Numbered from the stretch's first letter, positions 45,504 to 54,591 are shown. The stretch: 64,000 bases of DNA from Halobaculum sp. CBA1158 (GCF_021431925.1 NZ_CP090371.1:2232001-2296000), one strand, 5' to 3'. Program-made: numbers and translations. Notes: generated by a model not told the origin, from the sequence alone.

Positions 45504-45632
45504 TCAGCGGTAGAGGTACGCCAGCCAGCCGGCTGTGATCAGGAGACTGACGACCAGCACGACGACCGCGACGGGCGTCGTCGGCAGCGCGACCTCGGCA
45601 CCGGACTGGGCGAGGATCGAAACCGGATTCAT
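45504..45632 (-). CDS. 42-residue single-span membrane protein
   Basis: A very short protein, MNPVSILAQSGAE and then a 20-residue hydrophobic helix ending in LAYLYR. Pro-rich upstream codons suggest that the ATG at 45632 is the start. It is convergent with the CinA-like gene and ends 18 nt after it. Function unknown, but the hydrophobic helix with flanking Arg is not expected by chance. Confidence 0.6.
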   Translation of the reverse strand: MNPVSILAQSGAEVALPTTPVAVVVLVVSLLITAGWLAYLYR

Positions 45633-45764
45633 GTCCGTGGCTGCGGGCGAACGGGGTATAAACGTGTATATCCCTCGCGGCGACGGCGGTGGTGGCGATG
45701 CCGCCGGTGACCGCGTCGGCAACGGCGACGACGACGCGCCGGGATCGGCGACGCAATCGGCGAC

Positions 45765-46562
45765 CTATTCGTAGTCGGCGGCCAGTCCGTCGAGCGCCTC
45801 GTGGTGTCTGACCGAGTGGGGCGCAGTCAGCGGCGACACCGACACGCGTCCCTCGACGATGGCTCGACGGTCGGTGCCGACCGGGTCCGGGATGTCGCCC
45901 TCGAGCATCCGGTCCCAGGTGCGATCGAGCAGTTCCACGCGGTCGCCGTCGCGCTCGGCGGTCATGTCGTACAGCGTCGAGGGGCGGGTCACCTCCATGC
46001 GCGCGGGGGCGTCGTCGCCGGCGTCCCACGGCGCGTTCACGTTCAGGTAGTCGGCCTCCTCGAACACGCCGGCCTCGGTGGCGCGCTCGGCGAGGTAGCC
46101 GGCGGCCGCGACCGCGCCGCGGTAGTCGTCGGCGTCGGTCGCCTTCTCGCGCCAGGCGTCGCCGGTGCCGCCGGGGACGTACAGCGACACCGCCATCGCG
46201 GGCACGCCGAAGAAGGCCGCCTCGACCGCCGCCGAGACCGTGCCCGAGCGCCCGAGGACGTACGCCCCGATGTTCGCGCCCTTGTTACAGCCGGCGACGA
46301 CCATGTCGGCGTCGGGACACAGCGACCCCAGTCCGACGACGGTGCAGTCGGCCGGCGTCCCCTCGATGGCGTAGCCGAGTTCGTGCTCGCGGACCTCGAC
46401 GCCCCCCGAGAGCGCCCGCCCGACCGCCGACTGATCGTCGGCGGGCGCGACCCCGACCACCTCGCCCAGTTCCGCCAGTTCGTCGTACAACGCGCGAAAC
46501 CCGGGGCTGTCGATGCCGTCGTCGTTCGTCAACAGGAACCTGGGTCCGTCGCTTGCGCTCAT
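45765..46562 (-). CDS. surE: 5'/3'-nucleotidase SurE
   Basis: A 265-residue phosphatase with the SurE signature LLTNDDGIDSPG (metal Asp-Asp) and GCNKGANIGAYVLGRSGTVSAAVEA. SVSPLTAPHSVR near the end is also a family feature. It dephosphorylates nucleoside monophosphates and helps in stress survival. The out-of-frame ATG at 46569 is a distractor; 46562 begins the protein. Confidence 0.94.
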   Translation of the reverse strand: MSASDGPRFLLTNDDGIDSPGFRALYDELAELGEVVGVAPADDQSAVGRALSGGVEVREHELGYAIEGTPADCTVVGLGSLCPDADMVVAGCNKGANIGAYVLGRSGTVSAAVEAAFFGVPAMAVSLYVPGGTGDAWREKATDADDYRGAVAAAGYLAERATEAGVFEEADYLNVNAPWDAGDDAPARMEVTRPSTLYDMTAERDGDRVELLDRTWDRMLEGDIPDPVGTDRRAIVEGRVSVSPLTAPHSVRHHEALDGLAADYE

Positions 46563-46662
46563 CGTCCATCGCTGGGACGGCGGGTGCAAAAGCGCGCCGC
46601 TCCTCGGTCGTTCGGTCTCCGGTGTGAGTCGGGCGGTCGCCGCGCGACCCGAGCCACGCGAC

Positions 46663-47091
46663 TCAGACGATGGGATCGTCGTCCGCGGCGTCGTCGTCGC
46701 GGGGTGAGTCCGTTCGGCCGCCGGCGGAGCCCTCGCGTGCGTCGCCGTCCGGTGCCTCCGCCCCGAGGCCCGCATCGCCGTCCACGTCGGGACCGGCGTC
46801 GCCGCCTCGGTCGCGCGACCCCGGGAGCGGGAACGCCGCCTCGCGCGCGGAGATGCGTAACACGACCGCGTCGTTGACGCCCCTGACGTAGCGGAACGGG
46901 ATCGTGAGTCCCGCCGACTCGCTCGGGAGCGTTCCCAGCGTCCGGCGCTCGACGTCCGCGAGCGCGAGCGACACCTCGCCGGCGTCCATGAGGTCGACGA
47001 CCACGTCGACGACTCGGCCGACGCGCTCGCCGTCGGCGGTGTACACCTGCTTGTCCGCGAGCGCGGTGACCGGGGTGGAGTCGGACGCCAT
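46663..47091 (-). CDS. PRC-barrel domain protein
   Basis: A 142-residue protein. Residues 1-80 form a PRC barrel: ADKQVYTADGERVGRVVDVVVDL and LTIPFRYVRGVNDAVVLRI. The rest is an acidic disordered tail. Archaeal PRC-barrel proteins occur in ribosome maturation and cell-division (CdpB-type) roles. The tail and solo context do not decide between them. It is separate from surE by 100 nt. Confidence 0.88.
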   Translation of the reverse strand: MASDSTPVTALADKQVYTADGERVGRVVDVVVDLMDAGEVSLALADVERRTLGTLPSESAGLTIPFRYVRGVNDAVVLRISAREAAFPLPGSRDRGGDAGPDVDGDAGLGAEAPDGDAREGSAGGRTDSPRDDDAADDDPIV

Positions 47092-47139
47092 GACGGTCGA
47101 ACGCTTCGCCGCCTGTCACTTAACGTCTTGCGCATCCAA

Positions 47140-48129
47140 TCAGTACGTCGAGAGGTCGTGCGCGAGCGCGGCGAGCCGGTCGCGAAGCGCGGGGCCGCCC
47201 AGGAACGAGCCCTGCGGACTGCCGCCGTACTCGCCGTCCGGGCGGGGGGCGGCGGCGTCGCCGTAGCGGTCGAGTTCGGTGACGAGGCGCATCCGGACGG
47301 TCCGGACCTCGCGGCGGTCGACGCCGACGTCCGCGTTGAGGTGCCTGTCGTCGACGACCCGGAGGAGGCGGCCGGTGTCGCGGTCGAGCGTCGCCCGAAC
47401 CGCCGCGTCGTCGTGGATCGCCTCGACGGACACGAACGGCAGGGGAACCGCCCGGGCGTACGCGTCGGGGCCCGACAGGCGGTAAGTGACCGTCGCGTCG
47501 TCGCGGTCGTGTTCGGTCCATGAGCCGCGGTGAGGACGGATCGACTCGCCGAACATCGGGCGCTCGAAGTCGTCGACCGGAAACGTTCCGGCGTCGCCGC
47601 CGTCGACGGTGACGGGATCGCCGACGGCCTGTTCGGGGGCGTCCCGGTCGTACGCGAGGCTGCCGTCACTCACGTGGAACACGAACCGCTCGGGGAGGGT
47701 TTCGGGGTCCGCCAGCGTCGCGTCGACGAAGTGGACGTACGCGTTGAGCGTCGCGTACGGCGAGAGCGTCCGCGGGTCGATCCCGTCGCGCTCGCGGTCG
47801 GCCAGCACCAGCCCGTTTCCAAACGTCGTGAGCGCGTGGGTGTGTCGCCGCCGGGAGTGCTCGTGGAGTTCGCGGTGGCGCGTCAGCCGGTAGGGCGCGT
47901 CGCCGGTCCAGTCGTCGAGCACCCGAACGCGCGTCACCGCCCGGTGGTCGGCCGCGAACCGGTGTTCGACCGCCGCCAGCACGCGCTCGCGCGGCGTCGG
48001 ATCGGTGCCGAGGTCGTCGGCGGGGACGCCCGGGTCGTACGGGCGCACGTCGGCGACGCGGACCGCGCCGTAGCCGGTCGCCGTCGCCGCGGCCGCGCCG
48101 ACGCCCGCGAGGAAGGCGCGTCTGTTCAC
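47140..48129 (-). CDS. Tat-exported protein of unknown function
   Basis: A 329-residue protein. GTG 48129 starts MNRRAFLAGVGAAAATATGYG, a twin-arginine signal with no lipobox cysteine, so it may be secreted or anchored. The rest is beta-rich and polar with His-rich patches (HRELHEHSRRRHTHAL). YVHFVDATLADPETLPERF and RDTGRLLRVVDDRHLNADVG suggest a lipoprotein-like LolA-type fold, but I cannot assign it. The start overlaps the upstream lipoprotein stop (GTGA), so they are translated together. Confidence 0.82.
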   Translation of the reverse strand: MNRRAFLAGVGAAAATATGYGAVRVADVRPYDPGVPADDLGTDPTPRERVLAAVEHRFAADHRAVTRVRVLDDWTGDAPYRLTRHRELHEHSRRRHTHALTTFGNGLVLADRERDGIDPRTLSPYATLNAYVHFVDATLADPETLPERFVFHVSDGSLAYDRDAPEQAVGDPVTVDGGDAGTFPVDDFERPMFGESIRPHRGSWTEHDRDDATVTYRLSGPDAYARAVPLPFVSVEAIHDDAAVRATLDRDTGRLLRVVDDRHLNADVGVDRREVRTVRMRLVTELDRYGDAAAPRPDGEYGGSPQGSFLGGPALRDRLAALAHDLSTY

Positions 48130-48650
48130 GACCCCTCGCCCCCGGGCGTCGCCGTGGCGGTCCCCCCGGTCGGGGTTCCCGCGGTCGACCCGTCGCCGGT
48201 CGCCGTCGCGGCCGACTGACTCTCCCGACGCCACCGGCCGACCGCCCGCGAGGAGTCACCGTCGGGGGCGACCCACACCACCCGGACCGTCCCGGGCGAC
48301 TCGACCGGCACGCGCAGCGTCGCCCCCGGCGACAGCGGGAACTCCCGTCGCGGGTCGCCGAGGTCGTCGCCACCGACGCCGTCGACCGCGCCGACCCACG
48401 GCGTCGCCACGGCGTCGCCGCCGGGCGCGCCCCCGTCGACGCGGACCAGGAGTCGGCCGGTGTTGTCGGCCGCGAGTCGGTTCCCGCGGGCGAACGTCAC
48501 CTCGTAGGCCGGGCCGTCGGCGTCCCACTCGAACGCGAAGAACGCGTTGGGGGGCGTCTCGGGGTAGCCGTCCGTCGTCGGCGGGGAGGGGGCGAGGCCG
48601 CATCCGGCGAGCGTCGCCGTCGCGGCCGCGAGGACCGTTCGTCGGTACAC
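48126..48650 (-). CDS. haloarchaeal lipoprotein
   Basis: A 174-residue protein with the signal MYRRTVLAAATATLAGC, where C17 is in a lipobox (LAGC) and the paired Arg suggests Tat export. GTG 48650 gives this signal; an ATG at 48677 adds nine residues. The body has NAFFAFEWDADGPAYEV then LLVRVDGG, a beta-sandwich pattern, and ends in a Thr/Gly-rich tail likely to be disordered. It is coupled by a 4-nt overlap to the Tat gene downstream. Confidence 0.84.
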   Translation of the reverse strand: MYRRTVLAAATATLAGCGLAPSPPTTDGYPETPPNAFFAFEWDADGPAYEVTFARGNRLAADNTGRLLVRVDGGAPGGDAVATPWVGAVDGVGGDDLGDPRREFPLSPGATLRVPVESPGTVRVVWVAPDGDSSRAVGRWRRESQSAATATGDGSTAGTPTGGTATATPGGEGS

Positions 48651-48750
48651 GATCCGCGAGACGACCACCGGCGACATAACGGTCACGCCGCGGCGTCGAC
48701 GCGCCCGCTCGGACCGCAACGCACAGGGGCGACCGCCGAGACGGACAGAT

Positions 48751-49092
48751 ATGGGACTCGGAAGCACGGCGAAGAAGCTCCAGACGGTCGCCGACCTCGC
48801 CGAGAAGCTGTACGCGAAGGTCAACGAGATCCGCGAGCGCGTCGAGGCCATGCAGGGGGCCGTCCAGACCACCGAGGAGCGGGTGAAGACGCTCGAGCGC
48901 GACCTCGCCGAACAGCGCGCGATCGTCGAGGCCATGGCGGAGGCCGAGGGGATCGACGTGGCCGCCGTCGTCGACGACGTCGACCACGACGGCGACGAGC
49001 CGACCGACGAGACCGCCGGCGACGCGGGCGAGAGCCCCGCCGACACGACCGCTGACGGCGACGACAGCACGACCGTCGACGGCGACGCCTGA
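48751..49092 (+). CDS. coiled-coil haloarchaeal protein (DUF5798-like)
   Basis: A 113-residue protein. Residues 1-65 form a long heptad-repeat helix (MGLGSTAKKLQTVADLAEKL, then RERVEAMQGAVQTTEERV), and the rest is an acidic tail. The N-terminus MGLGSTAKKLQ matches a widespread haloarchaeal family that I recall as DUF5798. No catalytic residues. It precedes cysteine synthase by 77 nt on the same strand. Confidence 0.85.
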   Translation: MGLGSTAKKLQTVADLAEKLYAKVNEIRERVEAMQGAVQTTEERVKTLERDLAEQRAIVEAMAEAEGIDVAAVVDDVDHDGDEPTDETAGDAGESPADTTADGDDSTTVDGDA

Positions 49093-49169
49093 GGGATCGA
49101 CCGCCGACCCCGTCGTCGGGTCGCGCTCGGATGGAAAGATACGTGTTCGTCGGCAAGAGTTGCGAGCGT

Positions 49170-50150
49170 ATGACCACGCACCGCGAGCCCCTCGACTCCG
49201 TGCTGGAGACGATCGGGGAGACGCCGCTCGTCCGGGTACACGCCGCGCCCGACGAGGTGCCGGTGTACGCGAAGCTGGAGACGTTCAACCCCGGCGCGTC
49301 GGTGAAGGACCGCATCGGGAGGCACATGCTCGAACGCATGCTCGAGGAGGGGACGATCTCCCCCGGCGGCACCGTCGTCGAGCCGACCGCGGGCAACACA
49401 GGCATCGGCTTCGCGGTCGCGGCCGGACAGCTCGACGTGAACGCGGTGTTCGTCGTGCCCGAGCGCTTCAGCGTCGAGAAGCAGCAGCTCATGCGCGCGC
49501 TCGGCGCGGAGGTCGTCAACACGCCCAGCGAGGACGGCATGGGCCGGGCCATCGAGCGCGCCCACGAACTCGCCGACGAACTCGACGACGCGGTCGTCCC
49601 ACAGCAGTTCTCGAACCCCCTGAACGCGGAGGCGCACTACGCGACGACCGGACCGGAGGTGTTCGACGCGCTCGACGGCGAGGTCGGCGCGATCGTCGCC
49701 GGGATGGGCACCGGCGGGACGCTGATGGGGATGGCCGACTACGCCCGCGAGCAGGGCTCGGAGGCGCGGATCGTCGGCGTCCAGCCCGAGGGGTCGACGT
49801 ACGGCGACCTGTTCGGCGAGGACGCCGAGGAGGGCGAGTACAAGACCGAGGGGATCGGTACCCACGACGTGTCGACGAACGAGCTCGTGGACCCCGAGAC
49901 GCTGGACGACCTGAAGACGGTCCCCGACCGTGCCGTCCACGAGGAGATGGCCCGGCTCGCACGCGAGGAGGGGCAACTCGTCGCCTCCAGCGCGGCCGCG
50001 AACTCGCTGGCGGCGGTCGAGGTCGCCGAGGCGATCCGCGACGGCGACGTGGACGCCCCGCACGACGCGGTCGTCACTGTGTTTTGCGACTCCAGCGAGC
50101 GCTACCTCTCGAAGGGCGTCTACCGCGAGTTCGAGGAGTGGCAGGGCTGA
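49170..50150 (+). CDS. cysK: cysteine synthase (O-acetylserine sulfhydrylase family)
   Basis: A 326-residue PLP enzyme. The Schiff-base lysine is K46 in GASVKDRIG. The TAGNTGIGFAVAA loop binds the substrate carboxylate, and MGTGGTLMGMADY binds PLP phosphate. The C-terminus FCDSSERYLSKGVY is typical of cysteine synthase. It makes cysteine from O-acetylserine or a related substrate; cystathionine beta-synthase is a close relative but has extra domains. ATG 49170 starts the conserved part. Confidence 0.94.
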   Translation: MTTHREPLDSVLETIGETPLVRVHAAPDEVPVYAKLETFNPGASVKDRIGRHMLERMLEEGTISPGGTVVEPTAGNTGIGFAVAAGQLDVNAVFVVPERFSVEKQQLMRALGAEVVNTPSEDGMGRAIERAHELADELDDAVVPQQFSNPLNAEAHYATTGPEVFDALDGEVGAIVAGMGTGGTLMGMADYAREQGSEARIVGVQPEGSTYGDLFGEDAEEGEYKTEGIGTHDVSTNELVDPETLDDLKTVPDRAVHEEMARLAREEGQLVASSAAANSLAAVEVAEAIRDGDVDAPHDAVVTVFCDSSERYLSKGVYREFEEWQG

Positions 50151-50239
50151 TCCGCTCCGGGCGATCACGGCTCGGGGTTACTCACACGCCCGTTTGACCC
50201 TACACGAGATACTTGTCCCAACTCCGGCAACGGATCGGT

Positions 50240-51064
50240 ATGGATCGACGGACGGTTCTCGCGGCCATCGGCGCGGGAGCGGCGTCGCTCGCGGGGTGTA
50301 CGGCGGATCCCGGTTCGGCGGGAACAAACGACGAGACGTCCGCGGGCCGGAGTTCCGAGGGGGACCCGTCCGAGCGCTCGAGGAGCGAAGACGGGAGCGC
50401 CTCGGCGGACTGTCCGACGTCGCAAGACCTGGGCGTCGACTGGCCCGAGGACCTCGACCGGTCAACCGTCGAGTCGTTCGTCGAAGCGTACGAGCGCGTG
50501 TACTACCGGGAGCGCGTCGTCGAGTACGAGCCCGAGTCCCCGCTCGATTCCTACGATCTGGCCGGGAGCGTGAACGAGTCACCGACGCGCGTCGGCGACG
50601 GGTGGGAGGTGACGTACTCCGGAAGCGGCGGGGTGTACAGGCCGACGCTGTTCCTCGAGGCCGCGACGACGGACCCCGACGACGGAGAAACCGAGTTCTC
50701 CGTGGACGAGGTCGACGACGAGGCCCTCGCCGACCTGCTCGAACGGGCCGCGGAGACGGGAGACGCCGAGTTGCACGTCGACTCGCCGGGCGAGGAGGTG
50801 GAACGATACGTCGATCTGCTCGTGTCGCTGTCGACGGAGTTCGAGTCGCTCTCGGGTCGGGGCGACAGCGAGGCGGTCCGCGTCGACGTCGATGGAACCA
50901 CGGTCGAACTGACCGCACAGGCGTCCAGTCTCCACGGCGACTACTGGTGGGAGGCGCGGTACTACGTCACCGATCGGGTCGTCCGGCGGACCGACGACGA
51001 CGAGACCGATCCCCGCGACGGAACCCTCCTCGAGTGTCGATCGGGCGAGGGGTCATCCGGATAG
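50240..51064 (+). CDS. Tat-dependent lipoprotein, unknown function
   Basis: A 274-residue protein with MDRRTVLAAIGAGAASLAGC, a twin-arginine signal with lipobox C20. A Ser/Asp-rich linker of about 35 residues follows. A folded domain begins at DCPTSQDLGVDWPEDLDRST, with mixed strands and helices such as TVESFVEAYERVYYRERV. The surface fold has no recognisable relatives. It is likely an extracellular anchored protein. Confidence 0.85.
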   Translation: MDRRTVLAAIGAGAASLAGCTADPGSAGTNDETSAGRSSEGDPSERSRSEDGSASADCPTSQDLGVDWPEDLDRSTVESFVEAYERVYYRERVVEYEPESPLDSYDLAGSVNESPTRVGDGWEVTYSGSGGVYRPTLFLEAATTDPDDGETEFSVDEVDDEALADLLERAAETGDAELHVDSPGEEVERYVDLLVSLSTEFESLSGRGDSEAVRVDVDGTTVELTAQASSLHGDYWWEARYYVTDRVVRRTDDDETDPRDGTLLECRSGEGSSG

Positions 51065-51084
51065 GCTCGATAGATCGCCCCCGC

Positions 51085-51486
51085 TTACGCCCGTCGCGCC
51101 AGATCCCGTTCGAGCAGTCGGACGTTACGGCGATTGAGCTTCACGACCGCGTCGAGCACGTCGCCGACGACGGGGACGGAGCCGACGACGAAGTCGACGC
51201 CGACGGAGACGAGCATCACCGCGAGCGTCCGTCGGCGCGCGCCGAGTCGGAACGCCTCCCAGACGACGAGAAGCGAGAGGAAGGCCGCAAAGAGGTCGCC
51301 GGCGACGGGGAGCAGTCCCGCGATCGCGTCGACGCCGACGCGGTAGCGGATGACGGGGAGTCGAACCGCGTCGTCGAGCAGGTGAGCGAGGCGGCGGGCG
51401 CGCCGCAGGCGACGGACGGCCCCCGGCGTCGACACCAACGACTCCGCCGGTCGGTCGGCGAGCGCGGTCGCCTCCGGATCTCCCAT
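51085..51486 (-). CDS. DUF4112 family membrane protein
   Basis: A 133-residue protein with two hydrophobic helices (about 50-80 and 86-110), IRYRVGVDAIAGLLPVAGDL and VDFVVGSVPVVGDVLD. Each has the Asp-Pro-Gly element of the DUF4112 family. The C-terminus is basic (NRRNVRLLERDLARRA). It starts at ATG 51486 and overlaps the stop of the upstream gene by one base (TGATG). Confidence 0.86.
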   Translation of the reverse strand: MGDPEATALADRPAESLVSTPGAVRRLRRARRLAHLLDDAVRLPVIRYRVGVDAIAGLLPVAGDLFAAFLSLLVVWEAFRLGARRRTLAVMLVSVGVDFVVGSVPVVGDVLDAVVKLNRRNVRLLERDLARRA

Positions 51487-51764
51487 CAGAGCTTGGACTC
51501 GGCGTCGTCCGCGAGCTCCTCCATGCGCTTGCCGACGCGGCCGGCGTTGGAGAACTCGTCCTCGGACATGGCGCTCGCGAGCGCGTTGCCGAGGACGAAC
51601 ACCGCGTGTTTGTGTTCGCTCTTCGACTTGTGGACGTGCGAGGGGTCGACGCTCAGCTCGTGGTACGGCTCGAACAGCTCCTCGTCGACGCCCTCTCGCG
51701 CGGCGAAGTTCTCCATGATGGTGACCATCTGCTCGTGGAGTTCGAGGAGTTCGTCCTTGTGCAT
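51486..51764 (-). CDS. UPF0058 family protein
   Basis: A 92-residue all-helical protein, MHKDELLELHEQMVTIMENF, with a central HVHKSKSEHKHAVFVLGNAL. These match the UPF0058 family of small archaeal proteins with unknown role. It forms an operon with the DUF4112 gene by one-base overlap, and starts at ATG 51764. Confidence 0.88.
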   Translation of the reverse strand: MHKDELLELHEQMVTIMENFAAREGVDEELFEPYHELSVDPSHVHKSKSEHKHAVFVLGNALASAMSEDEFSNAGRVGKRMEELADDAESKL

Positions 51765-51878
51765 ACGGCAGGCTTGGCCACTCTCCGAGTTAAGCGTTGT
51801 TCGTGCACCGGTCGCACGGACGCGTCGCGGAGGGATATCGGTCGAACCGGGCGATTCGGCACCGCAGACCGACGATCC

Positions 51879-52094
51879 TCAGAAAACGTACTCGTCCTCG
51901 TGGCCCATCATTCCGTCGTCCTCGAAGTCCGGATCCGTGTCGCTGTCCTGCGGTCCACTCGTCTTGTACGCCTTCATCCCGGTCGATACCAGTTCCTCTA
52001 TCGCCTCCTCGCGATTGACGAACTCGCCCTGTTCGACCATCTGGGCGATCTGCATCTCCAGGTGCTCCGGGACCGTGATCTCGACTTTCGGCAT
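51879..52094 (-). CDS. ribbon-helix-helix (CopG-like) regulator
   Basis: A 71-residue protein. The first 45 residues are a ribbon-helix-helix motif: MPKVEITVPEHLEMQIAQMV, then EGEFVNREEAIEELVSTGM in the pattern of Arc/CopG proteins. The remainder is an acidic tail (DTDPDFEDDGMMG). A leaderless-type TATA lies 25-33 nt upstream. No toxin gene is next to it, so it is likely a solo regulator. Confidence 0.86.
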   Translation of the reverse strand: MPKVEITVPEHLEMQIAQMVEQGEFVNREEAIEELVSTGMKAYKTSGPQDSDTDPDFEDDGMMGHEDEYVF

Positions 52095-52118
52095 CTACGC
52101 GGGGCTTGACGGACGGAC

Positions 52119-52127
52119 TATTTAAAA
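52119..52127 (-). promoter_or_regulatory. TATA box for ribbon-helix-helix gene
   Basis: TTTTAAATA on the minus strand, centred 29 nt before ATG 52094, in an otherwise GC-rich stretch. The spacing implies a leaderless mRNA. Confidence 0.65.
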
Positions 52128-52292
52128 CCTGTGGGGGTTGTTTATCGCTGAGAAAACTGTAGCTTCGCCAATGCCGCATCTACGTTTTCGAACAGCCAAT
52201 AAATAGTGTCGAAACCGCGAATCGTGCGCGCGCCAGCGACGGCGACGTCCGAAGTCGACAGTCTCAGGTGACAGCGCCCGTTTCACTACAAC

Positions 52293-52895
52293 ATGAGCAG
52301 CGAGCCGTCCGATCACACGGATCTGTACGAGGAGTTTTCGGACGAGCGACTCCCGCCGGGGCAGCGCAAGACCGACCGGTTTCCGGTGTTGTCGAAGTCG
52401 GGGACGCCCGACTGGCACCGCGAGGACTGGCGCTTCGAGGTGTGGGGGGCCGTCGAGGAGGAGTTGACGTTCGACTACGACGAGTTCCGCGACCTGCCCG
52501 CCGAGACGCAGCGGCAGGACTTCCATTGCGTCACCGGCTGGTCGAAGTTCGACTGCGAGTTCACCGGCGTCACGTTCCCGCAGTTGGCCGAGCTCGCCGG
52601 CGTCCGCGACGAGGCCGAGTGGGTCATGTTCCACGCGCTCGACGGCTACACGACCGACCTCCCGCTCTCGGAGTGCGACCGCGAGGAGGTCATGTTCGTC
52701 TACGACTACGACGGCGAGCGGCTGCCGGACGACCACGGGGGGCCGCTGCGGGTCGTCACGCCCCACAAGTACGCATATAAGGGTGCGAAGTGGGTGACCG
52801 GCGTCGAGTTCCTCACCGAACCCGAGCGTGGGTACTGGGAGAAGCGGGGGTACTCGGACACCGCGAACCCGTGGGACGAAGAGCGGTACAGCTAG
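52293..52895 (+). CDS. sulfite-oxidase-like molybdopterin-binding oxidoreductase
   Basis: A 200-residue protein with a single Mo-cofactor domain of the sulfite oxidase/YedY type. The Mo-ligand cysteine is C79 in DFHCVTGWSKFD. VTPHKYAYKGAKWVTGVEFL near the end is characteristic. There is no Tat or haem domain, so it is cytoplasmic and its electron partner and substrate are unknown. AT-rich DNA at 52130-52210 may hold its promoter. Confidence 0.92.
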   Translation: MSSEPSDHTDLYEEFSDERLPPGQRKTDRFPVLSKSGTPDWHREDWRFEVWGAVEEELTFDYDEFRDLPAETQRQDFHCVTGWSKFDCEFTGVTFPQLAELAGVRDEAEWVMFHALDGYTTDLPLSECDREEVMFVYDYDGERLPDDHGGPLRVVTPHKYAYKGAKWVTGVEFLTEPERGYWEKRGYSDTANPWDEERYS

Positions 52896-53238
52896 AGCGA
52901 GGCCGAGTGAGCGAAGCGAACGAGGCCTCGGATGACGGCGGCGAGGTCTCCGTGCCGAGCCGCCCATGAAAAGAGCGAGACGCGATCGAAGCGAGCATCT
53001 CGACCGCCGGCGAAGCGGTCTCGTGCCGCTTCGCCCACGAAAACAGCGAGGCGGGAGAGAGCGAAGCGACCGACCGCCTCGGATGACGGCGTTCACAAAT
53101 CGCTCCGCGATTTGTGCGCTCACGAGACCTGCGGTCTCGTGAACGGCGAGCCGAACCGACCCCGCATCGTCGCCCGCTCAACTACCGACGAGACCCGGAA
53201 CCAACGGCGTAAAGAACGACCCGCCCCAATCGGGACTA
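52896..53238. other. 343-nt noncoding stretch with three strong hairpins and repeated words
   Basis: No gene is visible. The words cctcggatgacggcg (two copies) and gcccatgaaaagagcgag / gcccacgaaaacagcgag repeat about 70-160 nt apart, as if a block had duplicated. Three hairpins stand out: 53009-53035, 53094-53116 and 53120-53142 (see the entry). Confidence 0.7.
53009..53142. repeat. three 10-bp-stem hairpins
   Basis: Hairpin 1 pairs GGCGAAGCGG (53009-53018) with CCGCTTCGCC (53026-53035). Hairpin 2 pairs CACAAATCGC (53094-53103) with GCGATTTGTG (53107-53116). Hairpin 3 pairs TCACGAGACC (53120-53129) with GGTCTCGTGA (53133-53142). All are perfect, and the loops are 7, 3 and 3 nt. No T-run follows, so these are not plain terminators. 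Confidence 0.8.
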
Positions 53239-54591
53239 ATGAATCCGCCGGACGGCGAGGCCGGGGCCGCGCTCGCCCCCGACGCGGACGCGGCGCTGGT
53301 GAGTCGCAGCTGTGAGGTGTCGGACGTGTCGTTCGGCTCCTTCCTCGCCGCGGGCGACCGCCACCGGGTCCATTGGGCCGCCCCGGACGGACTGGAAGTC
53401 GCCGGCGGCGGCGCGGCCGCGCGGCTGGTCGCCGACGGCCCCGACCGCTTCGAGACGCTCCGCGAGGACGCCGAGACGCTGTTCGCGACGGTCGATCACG
53501 AGGGCCCCGCGGCGACGCGACCGCGCGTGTTCGGCGGGCTCTCGTTCGGCTCCGATCACGACGCCGACGGCGTCTGGGCTGGCTTTCCCGCCGCGTCGTT
53601 CACCCTCCCGGCGATCCAGCTCACTCGCGCGGACGACGCCACCCACCTCACGGTCACGCGCCACGGCCCCGACGCAGACGCCGACGACGCCGAGTTGGCG
53701 CTCGCGACCGCCCGCGAGCGCCTCGAGGACCTCCCGATGATGCGCCCGCATGGCGAGAAACCGGGCGTCGTCGACACCGAGTGGCTCGTCGACCGCGACG
53801 CCTGGACGGCCCAGGTCGCGAGCGTGATCGACCGCATCCGCGAGGGCGACCTCCGGAAGGTGGTGTTGGCGACGGCGCTTCGGGTCGACCTCACCGACGA
53901 CGTCGACATTCCCGACACGCTGGGTCGGCTGCGGCGCACCTACCCCGAGTGCTACCGCTTTCTCGTCCAGCCGACCGACGGCAACGGGTTCTTCGGGCCG
54001 CCGCCCGAGCGGCTCGTCCGCCGCGAGGGCGAGGTCGTCGAGACGGAGGCGCTCGCGGGGTCGGTGCCCCGCGGCGACACCCCGGAAGCGGACGCAGAGC
54101 ACGCCCGCTCGCTGCTGGAGTCCGAGAAGCTCCAGCACGAACAGCGGCTCGTCGTCGACACCATCTGCGAGCAGTTGGACGCGTTCGGCACCGTCGGCGA
54201 GGGCGAACAGGGCGTCCGCAAGCTGACCAACATCCAGCACCTCGAGACGCCGATCACCGCCGTCCTCGACGACGACACGCACGTCCTCGAACTCGTGGAG
54301 GCGCTCCACCCGACGCCCGCGGTCGGCGGCCTCCCGCTGGATCTGGCGCTGGAGACCATCCGCGAGACGGAGACGTGGGACCGCGGGTGGTACGCCTCCC
54401 CCGTCGGCTGGTTCGACGCCGCCGGCGACGGCGAGTTCGCGGTCGGCATCCGCTCGGGCGTCGCCGGCGGCCGCGAGGCGACGCTGTTCGCCGGAAACGG
54501 AATCGTCGGCGACTCCGACCCCGCCGACGAGTGGGACGAGCTCCAGCCGAAGGTGCGGCCGATCATGGACGAACTGGAGCGTGAGACGTGA
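53239..54591 (+). CDS. menF: isochorismate synthase (menaquinone pathway)
   Basis: A 450-residue enzyme of the anthranilate synthase component I fold. The C-terminal chorismate-binding half shows IREGDLRKVVLATALRV, ALAGSVPRG, NIQHLETPI, LHPTPAVGG and YASPVGWFD. These distinguish isochorismate synthase from anthranilate synthase, since the LASE inhibitor motif is absent. It converts chorismate to isochorismate for menaquinone. menD is not next to it, unlike in many haloarchaea. ATG 53239 begins the protein. Confidence 0.92.
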   Translation: MNPPDGEAGAALAPDADAALVSRSCEVSDVSFGSFLAAGDRHRVHWAAPDGLEVAGGGAAARLVADGPDRFETLREDAETLFATVDHEGPAATRPRVFGGLSFGSDHDADGVWAGFPAASFTLPAIQLTRADDATHLTVTRHGPDADADDAELALATARERLEDLPMMRPHGEKPGVVDTEWLVDRDAWTAQVASVIDRIREGDLRKVVLATALRVDLTDDVDIPDTLGRLRRTYPECYRFLVQPTDGNGFFGPPPERLVRREGEVVETEALAGSVPRGDTPEADAEHARSLLESEKLQHEQRLVVDTICEQLDAFGTVGEGEQGVRKLTNIQHLETPITAVLDDDTHVLELVEALHPTPAVGGLPLDLALETIRETETWDRGWYASPVGWFDAAGDGEFAVGIRSGVAGGREATLFAGNGIVGDSDPADEWDELQPKVRPIMDELERET

